Shown here in pieces: positions 1 to 7,569 of a stretch of DNA of 24,566 bases. The notes beneath the pieces were generated by a model. The model saw only the letters and a program-made list of their open reading frames with translations, was not told the DNA's origin and did not search any database. The translations under genes and the position numbers were made by a program. This DNA comes from a virus: positions 1-24,566 of the IMG/VR virus record IMGVR_UViG_3300020436_000093. One strand, written 5' to 3'. Each line of letters opens with the position of its first letter. Within the stretch, counting starts at the first letter, position 1.

Positions 1-597
1 AGGAACAATAATAGTTAATTCATCTTTTTTATCTTTTTCTGATTTCTTCTTGTGATAACCAGAAATCTCAATTGCAAGTTTAATTACATCATCTGGTGTT
101 TTACATTTTGCAACTTTATCAGCAAGTTTTTTTTCTTGAGTAGTAAATCCTACATCAAGACCAGTCTTGAAGTAAATATTAATTTTGTCTATAACATTAA
201 GTTTAGATAAATCTTTGTTTTTAATACCAAAGAAATCTTTATCTAATAATTCTTTGTAACCAGTTTGAAAGTTTTTTCTAGAACCAGGATATCTGTTTTG
301 TATCATCGCCTCTATTCTAGCATCCTCGATAACGTTAACTACAGAATGATCAATACCTTCTTTGTGAACTTTTTCTAACATATCTAAAGGAGTCCAAAGT
401 GAATGACCAACTTCATGACATACAAACATGTCATATAAGTCATTAGATATTTGATCTTTGAATATTGGTAAAACTAACTCTCTTTTTTTAACGTCAAAAG
501 AAGCAGTCCTAGTTTTTTTGTGAACTATTGAAATGTCCTCTTCGGCAAGTAATTTTGCAATAGTTGATTTTTTATTCTGTATATTAACCTCTCTCAT
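1..597 (-). CDS. HEXXH metallopeptidase-like phage protein, 3' end cut by window
   Basis: An open frame runs 199 codons from an ATG at 597 to the window edge with no stop. I translated it by hand. It carries HEVGH at residues 61-65, followed by SLWTPLD, and NVIEDARIE at 88-96, where Glu91 or Asp92 could be the third zinc ligand. This is the layout of the zinc-metallopeptidase-like proteins of marine T4-like phages, which in known members continue into a VWA-like C-terminal part; that part would lie outside this window. Residues 183-192 are very lysine-rich. No other ATG lies between the start and Met57, so the start is probably right, although there is no clear Shine-Dalgarno and the promoter lies only 7 bases upstream. 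The role is unknown; a virion or host-modifying peptidase is possible. Confidence 0.75.
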   Translation of the reverse strand, partial: MREVNIQNKKSTIAKLLAEEDISIVHKKTRTASFDVKKRELVLPIFKDQISNDLYDMFVCHEVGHSLWTPLDMLEKVHKEGIDHSVVNVIEDARIEAMIQNRYPGSRKNFQTGYKELLDKDFFGIKNKDLSKLNVIDKINIYFKTGLDVGFTTQEKKLADKVAKCKTPDDVIKLAIEISGYHKKKSEKDKKDELTIIVP

Positions 598-633
598 ACT
601 AGCTAATCTATCAGGTGAGGGGTATATTGTCAA
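598..633 (-). promoter_or_regulatory. sigma70-like promoter for the metallopeptidase gene
   Basis: On the minus strand TTGACA (633-628) is followed after 17 bases by TAGATT (610-605), four of six matches to TATAAT. Only 7 bases separate the -10 box from the ATG at 597, so the transcript would start at or next to the start codon. The perfect -35 box and ideal spacing support a host-RNA-polymerase (early) promoter. Confidence 0.6.
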
Positions 634-649
634 GGCGATAAAAAGCAAG

Positions 650-725
650 TAAAATCAACGATTTTAGGGGGTAGTAGGGGTAGGGGTACCCCCCAAAATA
701 CCCGCTCAGCACGTGCTCAGCGCCT
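650..725. other. GC-rich noncoding island with inverted repeats and G-runs
   Basis: This intergenic stretch contains several ordered structures. A perfect hairpin has arms TAAAATC and GATTTTA with loop AAC (650-666). Three G-runs follow (667-671, 677-680, 683-686) spaced by TAGTA and TA. The palindrome GGGGTACCCC lies at 683-692, with more C-runs to 703. An inverted repeat GCTCAGCAC/GTGCTCAGC (704-721, one mismatch) also reads as two direct GCTCAGC copies. On the plus strand the last repeat is followed by a T-tract (727-733). It sits directly after the glycosyltransferase-like gene stop, so it may terminate that operon, but the dense G/C runs in an AT-rich genome suggest more than a terminator. 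Confidence 0.6.
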
Positions 726-731
726 CTTTTT

Positions 732-1853
732 TTAAGGATTCGATGTTGATTCGTGGGTTATATCATTAAACCACCTCTCTATGTCTTTTTTTAAATCTTT
801 TAATTTTGATTTTCTACTAATAAAATTATTGTAATTGTGTTCTAATATATCTAAATTATCTAACACCAACTTTTTTAAATTTTTTGTTCTTAGTTCTTTT
901 ACTAATTCTACAACAGCATTTATTCTATCGTCAAAGTTGTAAATATTATCATATGACTCATCCCATAAATTATTAAATGTTTTATATCCTTGCTGTTTTA
1001 AAACTTTTAATGAGTATTGTGTTCCTACTAAAATAAATGGCATTTTTAACATTATTGCTTTATAAGTTTTTTCAGTTATGTTAATACCATTATTAGTATT
1101 ATCAATACTGTGACAAGCACTTTCTGTTACAATATTAATACAGTTTTCTCTTGACCAATATGATAAGTCATTGTCTTTAGATGCAAACCCATTATCAATT
1201 CTTTGTTTAAATTTTACATCATAGACTAAATCATAAACTCCATTATTAATACTAGCATTAAAATCCTCTATCATTGGCATTACCTTATACATAAACATAC
1301 TTTTAGATTTTGCAATAGTATTTGAATGTGATCTATTAAGACATAAAAATTTTTTAGGATTATCATCTAATACTTTTACTATTTCTGGTTGATCATGATT
1401 TTGTACATACTTTTCAAATATATCCCAATGGTAAGTTTTAATAACATTACTTTTATATGGTTCACATAAAATATTGTACTTTGAGGTAAGTATTTTACAT
1501 TTATTAGGTTTTATCCCAGCTTCCTTTAATAAAAGAGGATATGTATCAATCCAATTACCACCTGATAAATCAATTTCAGAATCATTAATTATATAAAAAC
1601 ATTTATCATTATTAATATCATCTTTTACTTTATCTGGTAATAATTTAAATTCATTGTTTTTTATAATATCATGACTATACTTTCTTACATTATCATAGTA
1701 AATATATTTTCCTTTAACTTTATCTAAAGTTGTTACAGGATAACCTAATTCTTTATGTAAAGGAATCCAATGGTCGCTTACATCACTAAAAAGTCTGTTT
1801 TCTTTTTTTGAATAAAAATTACGTAAAGATTTATTTTTGAATGCTATAATCAT
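732..1853 (-). CDS. Putative glycosyltransferase-like phage protein (373 aa)
   Basis: The C-terminal third carries ITEKTYKAIMLKMPFILVG, then SLKVLKQQGYKTF and LWDESYDNI. This EKTYK...PFI.VG...GYKTF...DESYD signature is common in marine phage proteins found among glycosyltransferase genes and resembles the nucleotide-sugar-binding half of GT10/exostosin-like enzymes. The N-terminal two-thirds are not recognised. The ATG at 1853 overlaps the SGNH-like gene by 23 bases, so it is the last gene of the accessory cassette. No signal peptide or membrane segment is visible. The likely role is sugar transfer or sugar binding in glycan modification. The family assignment rests on motif memory, not on a search. 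Confidence 0.5.
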   Translation of the reverse strand: MIIAFKNKSLRNFYSKKENRLFSDVSDHWIPLHKELGYPVTTLDKVKGKYIYYDNVRKYSHDIIKNNEFKLLPDKVKDDINNDKCFYIINDSEIDLSGGNWIDTYPLLLKEAGIKPNKCKILTSKYNILCEPYKSNVIKTYHWDIFEKYVQNHDQPEIVKVLDDNPKKFLCLNRSHSNTIAKSKSMFMYKVMPMIEDFNASINNGVYDLVYDVKFKQRIDNGFASKDNDLSYWSRENCINIVTESACHSIDNTNNGINITEKTYKAIMLKMPFILVGTQYSLKVLKQQGYKTFNNLWDESYDNIYNFDDRINAVVELVKELRTKNLKKLVLDNLDILEHNYNNFISRKSKLKDLKKDIERWFNDITHESTSNP

Positions 1854-2628
1854 AAAGTTCTTTTGCTATCAACCTGTGTGCCTTTTCATTAGGGTGAGTA
1901 TCTTTGAATGATACTTTATAACCTGTTTCACCCATTGCTCTTTTTAAGAAACTTAAAACATTAAATCCACCAATCTCTGGTACTATAGGCCATCCCCAAA
2001 AATTACTCTCTTTAATTAAATTGCTAGTATTATGTTCTATTAATTTTATTGCAATTGCATTATCTCTTTCATGATTATCATTTGTAAAATGAAATGCTGG
2101 TATTGGTTTGATCGCTTGTGCAAATGTATATGGTATGTTAAGATTTTCACATATAGATTGCATTGAATATATGTAATTTAAATTAGTATCTATAAGATTA
2201 TCTAATTTTGGGTATGCGTGTTTGAAAGACCTTTTATACCATAATTGTGTTTTGTCATATTCATCATTCTCAGCTCTAGGTACCATGGTTTCAAATCTTT
2301 TTGTTATTTTTGTTTTACTGCCATTTGCTTGAGTTATATCATACGAGTAATCGTTAATTAAAAAATCTTGCCTTGCCCATTCTGACCACATTACATATAT
2401 GTGTTTTATATTGTCTTTGTGTTTTATGATTGCATCTAAAGTTTCATGATAGATTGCCATATTACCAAATCCACATTTAGCAGTATTGATAACTTCACAA
2501 CCATATAGTTCACCTATAATCTCTGGCCACATTTTAAAGTTTAAAGGTTTTGGTTTTGCCCTACTAGGATAGTTTTTATCTGTAAAACTACAACCACCTA
2601 CTATTATTTTATCGGAATACTTTGACAT
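1831..2628 (-). CDS. SGNH/GDSL hydrolase-like protein (265 aa)
   Basis: The N-terminus reads KIIVGGCSFT, placing a serine (Ser14) in a GDS-like block I context. AKCGFGN (residues 50-56) fits the Gly and Asn oxyanion-hole blocks. Near the C-terminus KDTHPNEKAH (Asp243, His245) fits the catalytic Asp-His block in its phage DxHP form. SGNH enzymes remove or transfer acyl groups, often on glycans. I place the start at the ATG at 2628, preceded by GAAAAGAAA; an in-frame ATG at 2655 has no ribosome-binding site. The gene overlaps the carbamoyltransferase by 20 bases and the glycosyltransferase-like gene by 23. A cytosolic O-acetyl esterase or transferase acting on the cassette product is plausible. 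Confidence 0.6.
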   Translation of the reverse strand: MSKYSDKIIVGGCSFTDKNYPSRAKPKPLNFKMWPEIIGELYGCEVINTAKCGFGNMAIYHETLDAIIKHKDNIKHIYVMWSEWARQDFLINDYSYDITQANGSKTKITKRFETMVPRAENDEYDKTQLWYKRSFKHAYPKLDNLIDTNLNYIYSMQSICENLNIPYTFAQAIKPIPAFHFTNDNHERDNAIAIKLIEHNTSNLIKESNFWGWPIVPEIGGFNVLSFLKRAMGETGYKVSFKDTHPNEKAHRLIAKELYDYSIQK

Positions 2629-3940
2629 TATATTTCTTTTCAAAATTTTCTGCATGAGTAATATTATTAACCATAGGTTTTCCTCTTATGTTTAAAGATG
2701 TATTCAATAACATTGGACAACCTGTTTGACTATACCACTCTTCTAGTATAGGTCTTAATATACTTATATTATCTTTCTCAACACATTGAACTCTAGCGGT
2801 ACCATCAACGTGTGTGACTGATTTATAATCGTGTCTTGCTTTAGATACAAACTGCATATACTTATTCTTTCTACCAACAAAGTAATCATCAAAATGTTCT
2901 TCCAATATTGCTGGTGCGAAAGGTCTAAACTTTTGTCTTTGTTTAACTTCATTTACTGTATCTTTAATATCTAGTCTAGGGTCTGCTAATAAACTTCTAT
3001 TACCTAATGCTCTTGGTCCAAACTCTGCTCTTCCATTTGCAACACCACAAAGTTTATGTTCTAGTAAATGTTTTACAATTTCTTTAGGGTTTAATTCTTT
3101 TATTATATTGTGACCCAAATATGGGTGTCGCCATCTTATTTTTTTCTTTTCTATCAAAGCAGCTGCACCTAGACTTGAACCTGCATCACCAGGTGATGGC
3201 ATAATCCAAACATTAAAACGATTTGGTATCTTACTATTTGCAACACAATTTAAAGCACAACCACCCATGATTACTATGTTACTATAGTCACAATATTTTA
3301 ATAATTCTAAAAACTTTGTTTCATATAAATTTTGGACACTAGCTGCTAAATCATTAGGGTGTGCTCGTGGAAATATCTTACCAACACCTCTATGATTATT
3401 TTTATGTAATAGATATTCTAAATCATATTTTGGTTCTCCAAATGCAGCCATGCCCATTGTGATATATTCATCTTCGTTTGGTTTTAATCCTATTCTTCTT
3501 GTAATTGCTGAATACAATAATCCTAGTGAATATGGATAGTTCCATGTTTTTAATTTTGTTAACTTATCATCTTTACCTTCCCATATTGATATTGTATTCC
3601 ATTCACCTATTGCGTCTATGACCAAAACATTACATTCGTTAAATGGTGAAGTATAATAACCTGCAGCTGCATGAGTTTCATGATGACCAAAGTAATAATC
3701 ATATTTTCTATCAGGCCATTTCATTCTTTGACCTGCAAACAATCTTCTTGTATTTTTTAAAAATGGTTTCTCATAAAACGCAGTATTATCATAATGTAAA
3801 GGTAAAAGGTTAGGATTAAAGTTAGGGTCTCCTTTGATTTTTGAGTATCTTTCACAATGATTAGCATAAAGTATTTCTCTTCCATTTAATACTGAAATGG
3901 CCGCATCGTGAAACCCTGCTGATACTCCTACATTAATCAT
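2609..3940 (-). CDS. O-carbamoyltransferase, NodU/CmcH/TobZ family (443 aa)
   Basis: Family motifs appear in order: GVSAGFHDAA (5-14), HHETHAAAGYYTSPF (86-100) with the metal-binding histidines, LVIDAIGEW (106-114), GMAAFGEPKY (163-172), GGCALNCVAN (226-235), PSPGDAGSSLGAA (248-260), GRAEFGPRALGNRS (303-316) and FRPFAPAILEE (338-348). Near the C-terminus LLNTSLNIRGKPMV marks the Carbam_trans_C domain. Known members move a carbamoyl group from carbamoyl phosphate through carbamoyl-AMP onto a hydroxyl of a sugar, antibiotic or modified base. It is shorter than NodU or TobZ (about 550-570 residues), mainly in interdomain loops and the C-terminal end. The ATG at 3940 overlaps the upstream stop as ATGA. 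The substrate cannot be read from sequence. Confidence 0.88.
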   Translation of the reverse strand: MINVGVSAGFHDAAISVLNGREILYANHCERYSKIKGDPNFNPNLLPLHYDNTAFYEKPFLKNTRRLFAGQRMKWPDRKYDYYFGHHETHAAAGYYTSPFNECNVLVIDAIGEWNTISIWEGKDDKLTKLKTWNYPYSLGLLYSAITRRIGLKPNEDEYITMGMAAFGEPKYDLEYLLHKNNHRGVGKIFPRAHPNDLAASVQNLYETKFLELLKYCDYSNIVIMGGCALNCVANSKIPNRFNVWIMPSPGDAGSSLGAAALIEKKKIRWRHPYLGHNIIKELNPKEIVKHLLEHKLCGVANGRAEFGPRALGNRSLLADPRLDIKDTVNEVKQRQKFRPFAPAILEEHFDDYFVGRKNKYMQFVSKARHDYKSVTHVDGTARVQCVEKDNISILRPILEEWYSQTGCPMLLNTSLNIRGKPMVNNITHAENFEKKYNVKVFR

Positions 3941-4215
3941 TTGTTTACCTTACAATTAAACTGACATATATCTATTGGGTCTTCAAAACTTTTTGGTAAA
4001 TCTTTTTGAAACCAATCTTTGTGTGTAATATTTTTTATACTATCATTTTCTAAATTATATCTATCTTTGTTATCATGATACTTTGTCAATAGTTGATGTT
4101 CTGCTTTATTTGGTTTACCATATTGATCACTAGCAAGATAACAACAAGGCCAAACTTGACCATCTGGGTTTATCATAGTTTTAGTTGTGCCTTCCAAAAA
4201 TTTACACTTTATCAT
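3937..4215 (-). CDS. SPASM/twitch-like Fe-S domain as a separate 92-aa ORF
   Basis: This small protein contains INPDGQVWPCCYLA (residues 15-28) and ICQFNCK (83-89), with cysteines 4, 24, 25, 84 and 88. NPxGxVxPCC followed by a late CxxxC is the pattern of the auxiliary iron-sulfur (SPASM or twitch) domain normally fused to the C-terminus of radical SAM enzymes. The radical SAM core is the gene immediately upstream, in a different frame, overlapping by 14 bases. The two therefore look like one enzyme split between ORFs, by an old frameshift, a programmed frameshift or a true two-subunit arrangement. Its TGA overlaps the carbamoyltransferase start as ATGA. Confidence 0.65.
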   Translation of the reverse strand: MIKCKFLEGTTKTMINPDGQVWPCCYLASDQYGKPNKAEHQLLTKYHDNKDRYNLENDSIKNITHKDWFQKDLPKSFEDPIDICQFNCKVNK

Positions 4216-4948
4216 CTGCAGCCTCTAGATATTCCTCTTCACCCTTTTCATTAATAAAATAAAATCTATTAGATTTATTATGATTAAATATATGAGTAGG
4301 ATTTGAATTAGGGATAGAATTTTCAAATCTATCACTAGGGTAAAACTCATGATTTTCTGAACCATATTTTTTTACTAAATCTAATATATCTTTTTTATAT
4401 TCTTGATTATGTTTAAATAATATTGTTTGAGATAATGCTTTTCCTTTAGTTTGTGAAAACACGTACATATGATCTAAAGATTTTTTTAATGATGTACCTC
4501 TTCTATACTTTTGATGCATTTCCTCTGTGGTGCCATCTATGTCAAATACAATAGTAAGTCTTTTGCCACAATAAACACCTAAGTTCCAATAAAACTCTTC
4601 ATTACGTAAACTACCATTTGTTGTTATTAGCACGTTTGCTTTTGAATTATCAATAATATAATGACATATTTTTTCTATATCTTTAGCCATCATTGAGTCT
4701 CCCCAAGTGCTAGTAAACCCATACTCTTCTATATCATCTAAAGTTTCTTTTGGAAAATATTTTATAAATTTTTCTACTGGCCACGATATGATCGGTAACC
4801 AATCAACAGCACCTAAACCATTTGGGTCAGTTCTATCGCATTGAGGACATCTAGCATTACAACGATTAGTTATTGCAATATCAATTCTTTTTGATAAACT
4901 GTAACCTAAGTCTATCATCTCTTGAGGATGTTGTAAAAAGTTTGGCAT
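4202..4948 (-). CDS. Radical SAM enzyme core (248 aa)
   Basis: ITNRCNARCPQCDR places the CX3CX2C cluster at Cys30, Cys34 and Cys37, which would bind the [4Fe-4S] cluster that cleaves S-adenosylmethionine. Downstream FTSTWGDSMM stands where the family usually has a G.GEP motif, and VLITTNGSLRNEE and IVFDIDGTTEEMHQKYR fit the strands and the DG...H.Y.R signature typical of SPASM-type radical SAM proteins. The protein ends just after the core, and the expected auxiliary cluster domain is encoded separately downstream. I chose the ATG at 4948, which overlaps the preceding small ORF stop as TGATG; a GTG at 4951 directly precedes it. The reaction is unknown; peptide or sugar modification are both known for the family. 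Confidence 0.8.
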   Translation of the reverse strand: MPNFLQHPQEMIDLGYSLSKRIDIAITNRCNARCPQCDRTDPNGLGAVDWLPIISWPVEKFIKYFPKETLDDIEEYGFTSTWGDSMMAKDIEKICHYIIDNSKANVLITTNGSLRNEEFYWNLGVYCGKRLTIVFDIDGTTEEMHQKYRRGTSLKKSLDHMYVFSQTKGKALSQTILFKHNQEYKKDILDLVKKYGSENHEFYPSDRFENSIPNSNPTHIFNHNKSNRFYFINEKGEEEYLEAADDKV

Positions 4949-5085
4949 CACTCATCTTTGTTTATATCGATCTCGTCATTCTCATAAATGAAAACATCTT
5001 GATCTTTTTCTTTCTTTTTGAAATAAGATAAAAATGTTGACCAATACAATCTTAAATATAACTTCCATTGTTTCATTGTTCTCAT
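4948..5085 (-). CDS. 45-residue micro-ORF between gp46 and radical SAM
   Basis: Translation gives 45 residues: an aromatic and basic N-terminal half (W7, Y10, Y14, W15, F18, Y21, F22), a lysine cluster at 23-27 and an acidic tail ending in NKDE. Support for coding is positional. The ATG overlaps the gp46 stop as TAATG, AAGGA lies 7 bases upstream of the ATG, and the TGA overlaps the radical SAM ATG as TGATG. The frame therefore fills the gap between its neighbours exactly. I recognise no family. It could be a small partner protein of the radical SAM enzyme or an unrelated phage peptide. Confidence 0.65.
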   Translation of the reverse strand: MRTMKQWKLYLRLYWSTFLSYFKKKEKDQDVFIYENDEIDINKDE

Positions 5086-6791
5086 TATGCTATCCTTGAA
5101 AAGTTTTGTTGTTTAACAAATCTAATACTGTTTCTAAACTTATCTACTAATTGATCTCCTTTATGAGATATAACAAAAGTATTTTCATCGCCAAGTGTAT
5201 TTAATATTCTTAAAAACTCATCTGTTCCTTGACCATCTAAACTACTATCAAATATCTCGTCTAGTATAAGTAAGTTTGTGTTAGTACTATTTTTCATTTT
5301 TGCTATCGCTCTCCATGTAAAAAGTAGTGCTAAATCTATACGCATCTTTTCACCTTCACTAAACGAAGCATAGTTAAATGTGTCTCTAAATCTAGACTTA
5401 ATTGTTTCATTAAAGTTTTCATCTAGATTAAAGTTGACGTAAAAGTCCATTGACATTAGATACTTATTAATCAATTGATTCATGATAGGTAAATATTGTT
5501 TTATAATTTTAGTTTTGATACCAGTATCATTTAACATATCTCTTGCAGCCATGATGTAAGTCTTTTCATCTTTTAAGTTACTTCTTTGATGTTCTATTTT
5601 TTTACAGTCTGTTTTCATTTGATTTAGTTTATCAATATCTTTTTCAGATACAGAACCGCTTTCAAAGTTCTCTATGTCTTCTTTTAATTTTCTATTATAT
5701 TTTTGTAATTCAGATATCGAACTATACAATTCTGCTTGTCTTACTTCATTGTCTCTAATTTGTTTTGTTATACCAGTAATTTCTTCTAAACGTTTATTTA
5801 CTATTGTTAATTCCTCTTTTAGTTTAATCGCACCATCAAGTATTTCTTTTGTTTTAATCTCTCTGTCAGATATCATTTTCTCTTTGTGTGATTGTTGTAT
5901 ATCTTGTTCACATGTAGGACACGAATCATTGTTCTTAAAAAACTCCATATCTTTTGCTAGTTGTTTGTGTTTTTCTGTTAACGTAGCACGTATATTGTTA
6001 AGTTTAGATAATTTGTTCTCTGTATGTGTCTTATCATTGATTTCACCTGTCAGATCATCGCTAGCAGTCTCTAAAAGGGCTTTTTCTTTCTCTCTATCTG
6101 TTAGTATAGTTTGATTAGATTGAAATAAGTCTTGTTTCTCTTTTATGATTTTGTCTTTGTTCTTTTTCATATCATCAATATAGTTTGTTTGCATGGCGAT
6201 TTTTTCTACTGCCATTTCAAACTGATAATCCATATCTTTGATATCGTCTTGTATGTCTTTCAATTGATTTTTCAATACCATATTCATCAATGAGAATATT
6301 TTTATGTCAAGTATCTCTTCGACAACTTCTCTTCTATGAACTGCCTTTAGTTGCATAAAAGGTATGAATGTTGATGAACCTAATATAACAACTTGAGTAA
6401 ATGACCTAAAGTTTAATCTTAATACATTTTGTTCTAAATATTTTTGATAGTCTCTTTGATTAGCTTCTTGATTGATCATGATATCATCACACCATATTTC
6501 AAACTTGTTTGGTTTGATGCCTCTTACTATCTTCCACTCTTTAGTACCAATCTTAAACTCTACTTCAACAACTGTTTCTCTGTCGTTAATTGTATTGACT
6601 AATTGTGATTTACTAATTATCCTAAATGGTTTACCAAACAGACTAAAACATAATGCATCAAGTATTGTTGACTTACCTGCACCATTCTCACCTATTATCA
6701 AAGTTGTTTTTTGTCTATCTAATTCTATCTCTGTAAAATTATTACCTGTAGATAAAAAGTTTTTCCAACGTACTTTTGTAAAGTGTATCAT
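5085..6791 (-). CDS. 46: gp46, recombination endonuclease subunit (SbcC/Rad50-like ATPase)
   Basis: This is a 568-residue SMC/Rad50-type protein. Walker A GENGAGKS is at 34-41, a zinc-hook CPTC at 291-294 sits inside long charged coiled-coil segments (about 170-420), the ABC signature FSEGEKMR is at 477-484, Walker B LLILDEIFD at 507-515 and the switch histidine in ISHKGD at 543. In T4 gp46 pairs with gp47 to resect DNA ends for recombination-dependent replication and to degrade host DNA. The start is the ATG at 6791, overlapping the membrane-protein stop as ATGA; an in-frame TTG at 6806 is less likely. Length matches T4 gp46 (560). Unusually, two genes separate it from gp47. Confidence 0.95.
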   Translation of the reverse strand: MIHFTKVRWKNFLSTGNNFTEIELDRQKTTLIIGENGAGKSTILDALCFSLFGKPFRIISKSQLVNTINDRETVVEVEFKIGTKEWKIVRGIKPNKFEIWCDDIMINQEANQRDYQKYLEQNVLRLNFRSFTQVVILGSSTFIPFMQLKAVHRREVVEEILDIKIFSLMNMVLKNQLKDIQDDIKDMDYQFEMAVEKIAMQTNYIDDMKKNKDKIIKEKQDLFQSNQTILTDREKEKALLETASDDLTGEINDKTHTENKLSKLNNIRATLTEKHKQLAKDMEFFKNNDSCPTCEQDIQQSHKEKMISDREIKTKEILDGAIKLKEELTIVNKRLEEITGITKQIRDNEVRQAELYSSISELQKYNRKLKEDIENFESGSVSEKDIDKLNQMKTDCKKIEHQRSNLKDEKTYIMAARDMLNDTGIKTKIIKQYLPIMNQLINKYLMSMDFYVNFNLDENFNETIKSRFRDTFNYASFSEGEKMRIDLALLFTWRAIAKMKNSTNTNLLILDEIFDSSLDGQGTDEFLRILNTLGDENTFVISHKGDQLVDKFRNSIRFVKQQNFSRIA

Positions 6792-7033
6792 ACTAACCAA
6801 TTCCAAACTGCTCTAATTGATAAGAGCAAATACATACCTTCCATTAACGCTCTAGGTATGTCTTTATCTTTTATTGCAAATCTTATCCACATGCTACAAG
6901 ATATACATGCTATTGCCCAACCCATCCATTGAGTATCCACATCAGCATTAGATAAAACAAAACAACCAGTCATTGCTATTAGAAATCCTATCCAACGTCC
7001 AGCGTCTAATTTTTGATAGTATCTAATTTTCAT
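6788..7033 (-). CDS. Small membrane protein, three predicted transmembrane helices (81 aa)
   Basis: Three hydrophobic stretches are visible: about residues 13-29 (RWIGFLIAMTGCFVLSN), 34-52 (including MGWAIACISCSMWIRF) and 62-80 (ALMEGMYLLLSIRAVWNWLV). The loops are short and charged (KDKDIPR). It overlaps the MT-A70 gene and gp46 by ATGA on both sides, so it is co-translated with them. I do not recognise the family; small multi-helix proteins of this kind occur in marine T4-like phages without assigned function. Confidence 0.7.
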   Translation of the reverse strand: MKIRYYQKLDAGRWIGFLIAMTGCFVLSNADVDTQWMGWAIACISCSMWIRFAIKDKDIPRALMEGMYLLLSIRAVWNWLV

Positions 7034-7569
7034 AATTCATTACCCCAACTATCCCAACCTTTTCGTTCTCTTCGAGCAAAAAGTTCAACGTAAGGACCTT
7101 CTAATAGTTGTTCTATTCTATCATATACTTCATCTGGTTTTCTACTATGTTCTTGTCTTGGTGCCACTATCAATTGTCTAACTGCTTTAGATAACCTTTT
7201 AGGTTTTCCTTTTGTTGCAAGTAAGCACATCTCTGGGTTTGCTCTAGTCCAATAACCTAACCCCGTAAACATTCCCATATTTTTTTTATTTTGTTTTGCC
7301 CAAGTAAAGCCAACTGTTTTGTACGTGAAACCCCAAGACTTAATAACTCTGAGCGCCTCTGGTAACATTGGGTCAACGCACCACATAAGTAAGACGCAAT
7401 CATCATCACAAATTGTCCTAACAGGTAAATTACAAATATCATCAACATGCATACAATTATAGTGCTGTGTAGCATTACGTCCGTCACCTTTAGGACTGTA
7501 GCTTTTAAAGTGCCATGGTGGGTCTGCATATATTACCTTATACTTAGAGTTCCAAGTCTTGAGCTTCAT
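7030..7569 (-). CDS. MT-A70-type N6-adenine DNA methyltransferase (179 aa)
   Basis: VIYADPPWHF carries the DPPW catalytic motif at residues 16-19, the MT-A70 version of the amino-methyltransferase DPPY. It is followed by the MT-A70 motifs LLMWCVDPMLPEAL, WGFTYKT.GFTWAK, GLGYWTRANPE.CLLATKG, HSRKPDEVYDRIE and YVELFARRERKGWDSWGNE, the last closing the SAM pocket. It probably methylates adenine in phage DNA and may protect against host nucleases or mark it. The ATG at 7569 overlaps gp47 by 26 bases and has AGGA 7 bases upstream. There is no cognate restriction gene in view, so it is probably a solitary methyltransferase. The target sequence is unknown. Confidence 0.9.
   Translation of the reverse strand: MKLKTWNSKYKVIYADPPWHFKSYSPKGDGRNATQHYNCMHVDDICNLPVRTICDDDCVLLMWCVDPMLPEALRVIKSWGFTYKTVGFTWAKQNKKNMGMFTGLGYWTRANPEMCLLATKGKPKRLSKAVRQLIVAPRQEHSRKPDEVYDRIEQLLEGPYVELFARRERKGWDSWGNEL

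Noticed and set aside
2764-2952. 62-codon minus-strand frame inside the carbamoyltransferase
   Set aside because: It lies in another frame within a region where the carbamoyltransferase motifs are intact, so it is a shadow and not a sign of a frameshift.
5674-6114. 146-codon plus-strand hydrophobic frame opposite gp46
   Set aside because: It is the antisense of the gp46 coiled-coil codons; the Leu/Ser/Phe richness is what antisense of Lys/Glu/Asn coiled coil gives.
7257-7529. 90-codon minus-strand frame inside the MT-A70 gene
   Set aside because: The overlapping frame with DPPW and all MT-A70 motifs is clearly the real one.
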